Origin: CAIMWS01 sp964409245
GTDB lineage: Bacteria > Verrucomicrobiota > Verrucomicrobiia > Limisphaerales > UBA1319
Assembly (NCBI GenBank): GCA_964409245.1
Contig: CAYPCQ010000027.1
Coordinates: 17,436 to 81,435 of the forward strand
Length of the DNA stretch: 64,000 nucleotides
Reading direction: 5' to 3'
In this document: piece after piece, positions 32,971-40,243 of the stretch
Numbering within the stretch: the first letter of the stretch is position 1
Layout: every line of letters begins with the position of its first letter
Notes under the pieces: generated by a model
Databases searched by the model: none
What the model saw: the letters and a program-made list of their open reading frames with translations, nothing else
Told to the model about the DNA's origin: nothing
Translations under genes and position numbers: made by a program

Positions 32971-35043
32971 TCAAGGCGTGGGGCGGTAGAACTCGCGGAT
33001 CAATCCGTTGGTGGAAACCTGCGGGTATAAAAACAGGCCCGTGGTGTCGAGCACTTCCAAGGGGGCGCCGGTGGTCCAGGTCTTCAAATCGGCCGTTTGC
33101 TGGAGCGAAAAGCTTTTGCCGGGGTAGCCGGAAAACTGGAACAGATTGGTGCTGCCCTTCCGGGAGTAGGCCATGATTTGAACGGGCGCGGCCTGCGCCC
33201 GCAAGATCACGCCTTCGACCCCCACCAGCACCATCTGGTCGCGGCTGGTGGCCAGCCCGTAAACGGATTTCAAGGAAATGCCCGGCAGCGGCGACCACGA
33301 GGAGCCGTCCGCGCTTTCCAGCACGGTGCCCTGGTTGCCGATGGCCACAAGGTGGTTGTTGAACAGGGCGATGTCGTTCAGCCACTTGGTGGTGCCGCTG
33401 GACCGGGGTGTCCAGGCAGCGCCGTCCACACTGGATAGGATGACGCCATTCTGGCCCACCACCCATAATTGGTCCTTGAGGTAACGCACCCGATACAGCC
33501 AGTTGGTGGTGGCGGTGGCGCGCTTGGTCCAGGCCATCCCGGTGGGGCTGGTCAGGATGGTTCCCATATCCCCCACGGCCACATACCCGCCGGGGAAGGC
33601 CGCCACGCTGGAGAGGATCTCCGTGGTGGGGGTGTTGCGCACCGTCCAATTGGTGGCGTTGGCGCTGGCCAAAATGCTGCCGCTGCCGCCGGCCAGCAGC
33701 CAGAGCCCCTGGTTGTAACACACCCCTTGGAGGTCGCTGGTGGTGGGGCGGGGTTCGATCGCGGTCCAGGTGATTCCCAGCGTGCTGACCTGGTTGGTGG
33801 CCAGGACGGTTTGCCCGCCGGCCACGTTGGTCGAAACCACGTCCACGATGGAATTGGTGCTGTAAAGGATGGCGCCGCTGTTGCCCACGGCCACCAATTC
33901 GTCCCGATGGCCGCCGAGGCCGAGGAAAACCGTGTTGGAAACCGTGTTGGGCACATACTCCCAATTCCAGGTGGCGCCATCGCCGCTGGTCAGAATGGTG
34001 CCGTGATCCCCCACTGCCGCGTATAAATTGCCGGCCCGGGTCACATCCCACAGCCAATAGCGGGGTGAATCCGAGATGGTGGCCCAGGCATGATCCAGGG
34101 TCAAAATGTTGGTTTTGGCCCCTCGGACGAGCATGCCCGTGCGCCCTCCAGCCCAAAAATCCGTGCCATCATGCAGGGCGCACAGGTAAGTCCACGCGGG
34201 CGCGGGGGAAGCCGCGGCGGCGCTGGTCTGGTCACGCCAGACCAGCGTGGTGAGCACCGCGGTGGCCATCCGCAATTCGGAACTGCCGGCCACCATGTAA
34301 TAGGCGCCGTTGCCAGCCGCGGCATACAAATCATTGGTGGCGCCCGAGGCCACCGCCGACCACGCAACGGCATCCTTGCTCGTTAAAACGGTGCCCGCAT
34401 CCCCCACCGCCACGAAGCGGTCCACGACGTAGGCGACCTTGTTCAGGTTTTGGGCGGTATTGCCCGCCCGGATCGTCCACGTGGCGCCGTTGGGGCTGGA
34501 GGCGATGCGGCCGCTTTCCCCGACCGCCACAAACATCCCGGTTTGATTCACCTTGCCATAGCAGACACTCCGCAGCCAATCCGTGAAGGGGACGGACTGT
34601 TTTTGCCACTGGGTTCCGCTGGCGCTGGTGTAGATGGCGGCATTGTCCCCCACCGCCACCAGCAGGTTCGTGGAGGCGGCGATGCCCTCCAGCCAGTCCG
34701 TGGTTCCCAGGCGCAGCGCGGTGAAATCGTTGGTGCCCTGCAGGATCAAGCCCTCCTCGCCGGTCACAAAAAAGCGGTTCCCAAAATAGCAGGCGGACCG
34801 CAGCGCGTTGGTGACCTGGGTCTCATGCCGCCGCCAGAAGGCGAGGTCCACGCTGCTGTAGATCTGGCCCCGTTCGGCGACTTGGAAATACATGCCGTTG
34901 GTGTATAGCATATCCACGATATTGTTGCCGTGGGGCGCGGGGTTAGCCCAAATCCAGGTGAGTGGCGGCAGCGCGGCGGTGCTGGCGCAGGGCCTCATCA
35001 GACCGGCCAAACCCATCCATAAAAACATCCATTTTCGCATCAT
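32971..35043 (-). CDS. Secreted Ycf48/BNR-like beta-propeller protein
   Basis: A 690-residue exported protein (signal about 1-24). Residues 30-610 consist of about a dozen repeats with the core AVGxxGxIxxSxxGxxW, for example FVAVGESGRIASSPNGATW, YAAVGDHGTILTSGDGATW and VAIGNQGTVLESADGSSW. This is the pattern of the Ycf48/photosystem assembly and BNR/sialidase-like propellers, without sialidase active-site residues. The C-terminus carries the SLQQTADLKTW...REFYRPTP module found in other secreted proteins here. Function unknown; extracellular binding is plausible. It may form an operon with the ThuA gene. The ATG at 35040 is an alternative start. Confidence 0.82.
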   Translation of the reverse strand: MMRKWMFLWMGLAGLMRPCASTAALPPLTWIWANPAPHGNNIVDMLYTNGMYFQVAERGQIYSSVDLAFWRRHETQVTNALRSACYFGNRFFVTGEEGLILQGTNDFTALRLGTTDWLEGIAASTNLLVAVGDNAAIYTSASGTQWQKQSVPFTDWLRSVCYGKVNQTGMFVAVGESGRIASSPNGATWTIRAGNTAQNLNKVAYVVDRFVAVGDAGTVLTSKDAVAWSAVASGATNDLYAAAGNGAYYMVAGSSELRMATAVLTTLVWRDQTSAAAASPAPAWTYLCALHDGTDFWAGGRTGMLVRGAKTNILTLDHAWATISDSPRYWLWDVTRAGNLYAAVGDHGTILTSGDGATWNWEYVPNTVSNTVFLGLGGHRDELVAVGNSGAILYSTNSIVDVVSTNVAGGQTVLATNQVSTLGITWTAIEPRPTTSDLQGVCYNQGLWLLAGGSGSILASANATNWTVRNTPTTEILSSVAAFPGGYVAVGDMGTILTSPTGMAWTKRATATTNWLYRVRYLKDQLWVVGQNGVILSSVDGAAWTPRSSGTTKWLNDIALFNNHLVAIGNQGTVLESADGSSWSPLPGISLKSVYGLATSRDQMVLVGVEGVILRAQAAPVQIMAYSRKGSTNLFQFSGYPGKSFSLQQTADLKTWTTGAPLEVLDTTGLFLYPQVSTNGLIREFYRPTP

Positions 35044-35370
35044 ATACTCGTGTTAAACCCAGGTCCATCAGCTCCCTCCAAGCGGATTTGCAAACCACCC
35101 AGGGAGCTTAAAATACGCACTTAAGAAACAGGCGCGGAGCAACTTAGCATTCGGAACCCTTGAAAGCAAATGAGGAAAACACGGGGGACGCCGCGCAGCC
35201 CCACTCCAAAAGCTCGCGCACGCACCTTGGCCGGCGTGGCATCCGGAGGGTTCTGATCTCTGCCAGGTTTTGGGGCGTGTCGGCCGACGGAGCGAGCGTT
35301 GATGAAGTGAAAGCCCAGGGCGGAAACCAAGTGCAAGGCATCCGGAACGGGCAGGCGCCCCCGGCCCCGG
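35044..35370. other. Intergenic region, nothing recognised
   Basis: 327 bp between the propeller gene and the PII gene. Frames in it have no protein-like content, and no repeat shared with the rest of the window was noticed. Confidence 0.5.
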
Positions 35371-35712
35371 TTATATGGCTTTGTCGCCCCGCTCATCCGT
35401 GCGGATGCGGATGGCGTCCTCCACCGGGAAGATGAAAATTTTCCCGTCGCCGATTTTGCCGGTGCGGGCGGCCTTGGAAATGGCGGCCACCACCGAATCC
35501 ACCAGGGAATCCGGAACCACCAGGTCGATCCGGATTTTGGGCAGAAAATCCACATTGTACTCGCTGCCCCGGTAGATTTCGGTATGGCCTTTTTGGCGGC
35601 CGTAGCCCTTGACCTCGCAGACGGTCATGCCTTGCATGCCCATATCGTTGAGGGCCTGCTTCACCTCGTTCAGCCTGAACGGCTTGATTATCGCTTCAAT
35701 CTTTTTCATCAC
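35371..35712 (-). CDS. glnB: PII nitrogen regulatory protein
   Basis: A 113-residue PII trimer subunit that senses 2-oxoglutarate and ATP/ADP and controls AmtB and nitrogen enzymes. The N-terminus MKKIEAIIKPFRLNEVKQAL, the T-loop with Tyr51 in GSEYNVDFLPK (the uridylylation site of proteobacterial PII) and the C-terminal GKIGDGKIFIFPVEDA are all intact. It lies 15 bp downstream of amtB on the same strand, so it is functionally of the GlnK type: it would dock on AmtB when nitrogen is abundant. The order amtB-PII is the reverse of the enterobacterial glnK-amtB. The ATG at 35709 is an alternative start. Confidence 0.95.
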   Translation of the reverse strand: MMKKIEAIIKPFRLNEVKQALNDMGMQGMTVCEVKGYGRQKGHTEIYRGSEYNVDFLPKIRIDLVVPDSLVDSVVAAISKAARTGKIGDGKIFIFPVEDAIRIRTDERGDKAI

Positions 35713-35727
35713 GCACCCGGCGGATCC

Positions 35728-37134
35728 TTAATCGTTGTAGGCCTTTTCACCATGTTGTGAGAGGTCCAACCCAAGGCTTTCATCATCCTCGGAGACGCGC
35801 AAGCCAATTAAGCGGTCCACCAGCTTCAGGAGGATCCAGCTCACGGCGGCTGAAAACACCATGGTAAAGGCCACCCCCGCACACTGGCGCAGGAATTGGG
35901 CGGTTCCCCCGCCCAGGCTGACGACTTGGCTGCCGATCTTGAAAGTGGTGGCCAGCAGGGGATTGGCCTCCGGGCTGGCCAGCCAGCCCAGCAGGAGCAT
36001 GCCCAGGGTGCTGCCCACCCCGTGGACGCCGAACACATCCAGCGAATCGTCGTATTTCAAGGCCGTTTTCAGCCGCGTCACCGCCGTGTAGCACACAAAT
36101 CCGGCGGTCAGCCCAATGAGGCAGGCGGCCGGTATGGTGACAAAGCCGGAGGCGGGGGTGATGGTGGCCAGCCCGGCCACCATGCCGGAAGCGGCGCCGA
36201 GCACGCTGGGCCGGCCTTTCAGCCACCATTCTGCGGCCGCCCAGGAGACTGCCGCGCTGGCGGCTGAAAAATGGGTGGCGGCAAACGCGTTGGTGGCCAG
36301 CCCCCCGGCAGTCAAGGCGCTCCCGGCGTTGAAGCCGAACCAGCCGAACCAGAGCAAACCGGTCCCGGTCAAGCTCAGCACGACATTGTGGGGCGGCATC
36401 GGTTCCTGGGGATACCCGGTCCGTTTGCCCAGCATCACCGCGCAGACCAGCGCCGAAATGCCCGAACTGATATGGACCACCGTGCCGCCCGCGAAATCCA
36501 GGACCGGCAGCCGGCCGCCCAAGGCCCAATTGAACAGGCCGCCCTTGCCCCAGATCATGTGCGCCAGCGGCAGATAAACGATCGTGAACCACAGGAGGAT
36601 GAAGCAGAGATAGGCGCTGAATTTGATCCGCTCCGCCACCGCCCCGCTGATCAGCGCCGGGGTGATGATGGCGAACATCAATTGGAACAGCATGAAACTG
36701 CTGTGCGGCACAGTGGCGGCGTAATCCTCGTTGGGCGCCAGGCCCACCCCTTTGAGCAGAAAATATTGGAGGGGATTGCCCACCAGCGCGTTGCCCTCCC
36801 CGAAGGCCAGGCTGTAGCCATAAACCACCCAGGCCAGGGAAATCACCCCCATCAGGACCAGGCTGTGCATCATCGTGCCCAGCACGTTCTTTTCCCGCAC
36901 CAAGCCACCGTAAAACAGGATCAGCCCGGGGGCGGTCATCAGGAGCACCATGGCGGTGCTGACCAGCAGCCAGGCGTTGTCGCCGGAATTGACCGCGCTG
37001 GCGCTCTTGTGGAATTGCTCCAGCTGCAGCACCCTTTGCTCCAAGGAGACCGGCGCCGCTGCTTCAGCCCCCTGGGGGGAAACCTGGCTCAGCCCGATCA
37101 ACATCAGACCCAAAACAAAAAGTAGCTTCAACAT
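35728..37134 (-). CDS. amtB: Ammonium transporter
   Basis: A 468-residue Amt/Mep/Rh channel with a cleavable signal peptide (about 1-25), a 40-residue external segment with a coiled-coil-like LEQRVLQLEQFHK, then 11 membrane segments. Family markers include FYGGLVREKN, GAVAERIKFS, DFAGGTVVHISSG (pore His) and DVFGVHGVGS (second pore His). The C-terminal tail ends DLSQHGEKAYND, the region PII proteins contact. The ATG at 37134 was chosen for its signal peptide; the frame extends 17 codons further without support. A sigma-54-type promoter is predicted at 37233-37248. Confidence 0.95.
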   Translation of the reverse strand: MLKLLFVLGLMLIGLSQVSPQGAEAAAPVSLEQRVLQLEQFHKSASAVNSGDNAWLLVSTAMVLLMTAPGLILFYGGLVREKNVLGTMMHSLVLMGVISLAWVVYGYSLAFGEGNALVGNPLQYFLLKGVGLAPNEDYAATVPHSSFMLFQLMFAIITPALISGAVAERIKFSAYLCFILLWFTIVYLPLAHMIWGKGGLFNWALGGRLPVLDFAGGTVVHISSGISALVCAVMLGKRTGYPQEPMPPHNVVLSLTGTGLLWFGWFGFNAGSALTAGGLATNAFAATHFSAASAAVSWAAAEWWLKGRPSVLGAASGMVAGLATITPASGFVTIPAACLIGLTAGFVCYTAVTRLKTALKYDDSLDVFGVHGVGSTLGMLLLGWLASPEANPLLATTFKIGSQVVSLGGGTAQFLRQCAGVAFTMVFSAAVSWILLKLVDRLIGLRVSEDDESLGLDLSQHGEKAYND

Positions 37135-37232
37135 ATGCCGGACACCTTGCTCTTCATGGCGGTCCACCACCCCCACCCCATGCATCGGGTCTGGTTCAAA
37201 AAATTAAACGTGGACCGGAAATTTGGCGTTTT

Positions 37233-37248
37233 AGCAGAATTCGTGCCG
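37233..37248 (-). promoter_or_regulatory. Sigma-54 (-24/-12) promoter for amtB-glnB
   Basis: On the minus strand the site reads CGGCACGAATTCTGCT. GG and GC are exactly 10 bp apart, and the core matches the TGGCACG-N4-TTGC consensus except at two positions. The transcript would start near 37222, giving an 88-nt leader before amtB. Nitrogen-controlled sigma-54 promoters at glnK-amtB operons are established in Proteobacteria. No clear NtrC-type site was found upstream. Confidence 0.6.
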
Positions 37249-37898
37249 CCAGCCTTTGGCCAGGGTCCAAGCCGCCATCATTCACGTTGGTAGAATAAGA
37301 AAGGAGCCTGAAATAAGCTCGGTCCCCTGGCACTTGCCCCGACAAAAAGGTGGAAGGAAAACGAGTCCGAAACTGTCTGTTTTTGATCATGGAGTGGAGA
37401 TTGGTGGCCTGAATGCGCAAAAACAAACAGCATCCAGTAGCAACTGAAGTCCCGTTTTCGGCATCGGGTTCTGTTGGTCACACTGGGGTCGCGCAGCCAG
37501 CAAACGCTGCGCGGACGGAGGGAGCAACGGAACCGGCCATTCCTTGGAAGGAGGGTGTCCGGTTGCCCCCTCAAGGGATACGCCTTGGAAGGTATTATTG
37601 TCGCGGAGGAAAAAGGCCATCTTGACTTGGTCCAGGCGGCAGATCCGCCTCGTTACCTCGGCGGCTGCCAGCGTTTGGCGTGCCTATGCAATGGGGCCTT
37701 CCGGCGACCCGCCGCGGATCACCTCGCCCCGCTGGCGGGGACCCCTGCACTCCCTGGTTCGGCCTTGCAATTTTGGGTTTATAGGATTTATTGAAAACGC
37801 CGTGCGAGGTTGCCGAATGCCCAGCCCCGCAAAAAAGCGCGCCGCTGCCTCCGGGGACATCGTCGTGCCATGAACCCTTCCCCGCTGGAATGATCGAT
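37249..37898. other. Intergenic region upstream of the redoxin gene
   Basis: About 650 bp between divergent amtB and the redoxin gene. Only low-quality frames are present. A short CCCCGCTGGCGGGG palindrome near 37726 resembles the repeats at the right end of the window. Confidence 0.4.
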
Positions 37899-38987
37899 AT
37901 GAGAAATAATATCAGGCAATGTGCGGTGACCGCACTCGCGCTTTTCGCTGGCGCACTGTGGAGCCAAACCCAGGCCGCAACGCTCAAAGTCGGCGACCCG
38001 GCCCCCAAGCTGCAGGTGGGCAAATGGGTGCAGGGCGAGCCTGTCAAAGGCTTTGAGCCGGACAAGGCCTACATCGTCGAATTTTGGGCCACCTGGTGCG
38101 GCCCGTGCCGGACTTCCATCCCCCACCTCAACGAGATATACCTGCGGTTCAAAGATAAAAACCTGGTCGTGATCGGGCAGGATTGCTGGGAGCGGGATGA
38201 ATCCCTGGTGGCCCCTTTTGTGGAGAAAATGGGCGAGAAAATGACCTATCGCGTCGCCTTGGATGACAAAGCGGGCAGCGAGAAAGGGAAAATGGCCGTC
38301 ACCTGGATGGAGGCAGCCGGCCAGAACGGCATCCCCTCCGCCTTCCTGGTGGACAAGCAGGGGAAGATCGCCTGGATGGGGCATCCCATGGAACTCAAGG
38401 ACACCGTGATCGAGCAGGTGCTCGAAGGCAAATTCGATATTAAAAAGGCCGCGGCGGAATTCGAGCAACGCAAGCAGTCCGAGCAAAAAGTCATGCAGTT
38501 TTACCGCGAGTTGACCATCAGCATGAAGAGCAAGGACTGGGAAAAAGCCGGGGCCGCCATTGCCCAGCTCGAAAAAGTGATGCCCGCGGAACAGCGCATC
38601 AGCCTGGACATGGCCCGCATCGATATCCTGCTGGGCCGCGAGGATTACAAGGGCGCCAGCAAGCTGGCCCTGGAAATCAGCGATGCCCAAAAGGATAACG
38701 CCATGCTTCAGAACGCGCTGGCCTGGCAGATCGCCACCGGTGAAGGCATCAAGGAACGGGATCTCGAGCTGGCCCACAAAATTGCCGTCCGCGCCAATGA
38801 AGCCTCCAAAGGCAAAGAGGCCGCGATGGTCGATACCCTGGCGCGGGTCAAATTCATGCTGGGCAAAAAGTCCGAGGCCATTGAACTCCAGCAACGGGCG
38901 GTTGAGCTGGCTGAAGGGGCGCTGAAAACACAACTCGAAAAGGCTCTCGACAGCTACAAGCAGGACAAACTGCCCCCTGCCGAATAA
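37899..38987 (+). CDS. TlpA-like thioredoxin-fold protein with TPR-like C-terminus
   Basis: A 362-residue exported redoxin. A signal peptide (about 1-24, ALALFAGALWSQTQA) is followed by a TlpA/AhpC-TSA domain: KVGDPAPKLQVGKW, FWATWCGPCRTSIPHL with redox Cys67 and Cys70, and the cis-Pro region GIPSAFLVDKQGKIAW. The C-terminal half (about 190-360) is alpha-helical and reads like tetratricopeptide-type repeats (EKAGAAIAQLEKVMP, EDYKGASKLALEISDA, KKSEAIELQQRAVEL). It probably acts in periplasmic thiol reduction or protein maturation. GGA lies 9 nt before the ATG at 37899; an ATG at 37890 is also possible. Confidence 0.85.
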   Translation: MRNNIRQCAVTALALFAGALWSQTQAATLKVGDPAPKLQVGKWVQGEPVKGFEPDKAYIVEFWATWCGPCRTSIPHLNEIYLRFKDKNLVVIGQDCWERDESLVAPFVEKMGEKMTYRVALDDKAGSEKGKMAVTWMEAAGQNGIPSAFLVDKQGKIAWMGHPMELKDTVIEQVLEGKFDIKKAAAEFEQRKQSEQKVMQFYRELTISMKSKDWEKAGAAIAQLEKVMPAEQRISLDMARIDILLGREDYKGASKLALEISDAQKDNAMLQNALAWQIATGEGIKERDLELAHKIAVRANEASKGKEAAMVDTLARVKFMLGKKSEAIELQQRAVELAEGALKTQLEKALDSYKQDKLPPAE

Positions 38988-39004
38988 ACCAGGTTTTAGG
39001 GGCC

Positions 39005-39036
39005 GGAGCCGATTTCCTTTCTGGGATTGCGGCTCC
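39005..39036 (+). terminator. Hairpin after the redoxin gene
   Basis: GGAGCCG and CGGCTCC pair around an 18-nt loop 17 bp after the stop codon. There is no T-run. A terminator role is only suggested by position. Confidence 0.35.
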
Positions 39037-39149
39037 GCTTCGCTCATGATTTAGGGCGGCCACCCCCAGGGCCGCGCTTCAGCCGTGCCCAGGCACTTGG
39101 GAGGAAGGCAATTGCGGCGCAATCACTTCCCTCCCCCCAAGGAACGGTC

Positions 39150-39515
39150 CTAAAGCTTGTGGTGTTGCAGATCGGTGTCCCCCGCGTCATAGTTTGAACA
39201 CTCAGGGTCGGCTCCGATGTTGTTAACGTTATAGATGGTCTTCCCGGCAGGGCAGGACGGTTTAAACTTGAGGTAGGTCGTGGACAACCGGGTAAGCCCG
39301 CAGGGATCGCCGGTTTTCAGTTTGTATTCGAAGGCATACATCTCCTTGGCGCCGCAGATCTGTTTGAGGTTGGAGATGCAGGCGTTGATCTGCGTCTTGG
39401 CGCGGGCCCGCATGAAGTTCGGGATCGCGATGGCCGCCAGCAGGCCAATGATGGCCACCACGATCATGATTTCCACCAGGGTGAAACCCGCTTGGGGGAA
39501 GCGTTTGTTTAACAT
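39150..39515 (-). CDS. Type IV pilin-like / GspG-like pseudopilin
   Basis: A 121-residue protein with a short basic leader (MLNKRFPQAG), a prepilin peptidase site G|FTLVE with Glu at +5, and the helix FTLVEIMIVVAIIGLLAAIAIP. NFMRARAKTQINACISNLKQI follows, a pattern typical of short pilins in Verrucomicrobiota and Lentisphaerae. The C-terminal part has four cysteines that may form disulfides. AAAAAGG sits 9 nt before the ATG at 39515, which is why the upstream in-frame start is rejected. It differs from the first pseudopilin in this window, which has the H-X9-DG domain. Confidence 0.9.
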   Translation of the reverse strand: MLNKRFPQAGFTLVEIMIVVAIIGLLAAIAIPNFMRARAKTQINACISNLKQICGAKEMYAFEYKLKTGDPCGLTRLSTTYLKFKPSCPAGKTIYNVNNIGADPECSNYDAGDTDLQHHKL

Positions 39516-39695
39516 GGTATGTGCCTTTTTTATCACCGGTGTGAATCCGGTTGGGCGCTATATTATGATAACATTATTTGATTCACTTTATTACCCAACC
39601 TGCCGGCATTTGCCAGCCAAGCAGCTAAAATGCCAGGATCAGATCCGGGAATCGATGAGCGAGGATCTCCGGCAAATCCACCGGGTGCCATGGAT

Positions 39696-39741
39696 AAAAA
39701 AAAACCGGACTCCGCAGCCAGAGGGTGGCTTGGGAGTCCGG
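39696..39741 (-). terminator. Strong intrinsic terminator without an obvious gene
   Basis: Read on the minus strand, CCGGACTCC (left arm in plus coordinates 39705-39713) pairs with 39733-39741, with an inner AGCCA/TGGCT pair and a GAGGG loop, followed by nine Us (39696-39704). This is the best intrinsic terminator in the window. No convincing minus-strand gene ends just before it; the only open frame crosses it. Confidence 0.8.
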
Positions 39742-39946
39742 GGAATTTCGAACTCAGTACAATCAGCGGGATTTTGTGGGTCCCTAAGATCCGGTGTAGT
39801 ACGGCACCAAATCTTCTACTAACGACAGCGTGAACAGCAATTTCAATGCCAACATCCCTCAAACTCAATTTTGAGATGCTTTTCAATAAAATATAGGGTT
39901 TTCCCGTCCTGGGCTGGACAAAGTGTGTCTCAAAATCATCCATAGT

Positions 39947-39979
39947 GGGCAAAAATGACACACCACGGGCAAAAATGAC
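39947..39979 (+). repeat. Tandem GGGCAAAAATGAC boxes, possible IS-end remnant
   Basis: GGGCAAAAATGAC occurs at 39947-39959 and 39967-39979, 20 bp apart. Repeated TCATTTTTGCCC-like boxes occur at the ends of some IS21-family elements, from memory. No transposase gene is near. The rest of 39516-40243 shows no gene. Confidence 0.4.
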
Positions 39980-40243
39980 TCACTTGGCCGTGTCCCTGCC
40001 ATTAGCTCAGCCATGCTGGCGGGGTCTTTTTGGACAAGACCTTCATCACTCGCCACGGATCCCGATCAGATTGGTACTCGGGAAGCACTTTCCCACCCTG
40101 CGCAAAAATCTGCGGCGCAATCACTTCCATTTCAAAGGCTGGAATCCGGCGGGGGGTCCCAGCTGGGCCACGAATTAGATTTGCAATTCCGGCGCGAGCT
40201 GTTGAACTGAAAGTGCAAAAGCACAAACCGGATAAAATCGGAA

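Noticed and set aside
39720..39770. GAGTTCGAAATT on the minus strand, resembling a tRNA T-arm
   Set aside because: No acceptor, D or anticodon arms can be drawn around it, and it merges directly into the intrinsic terminator stem.
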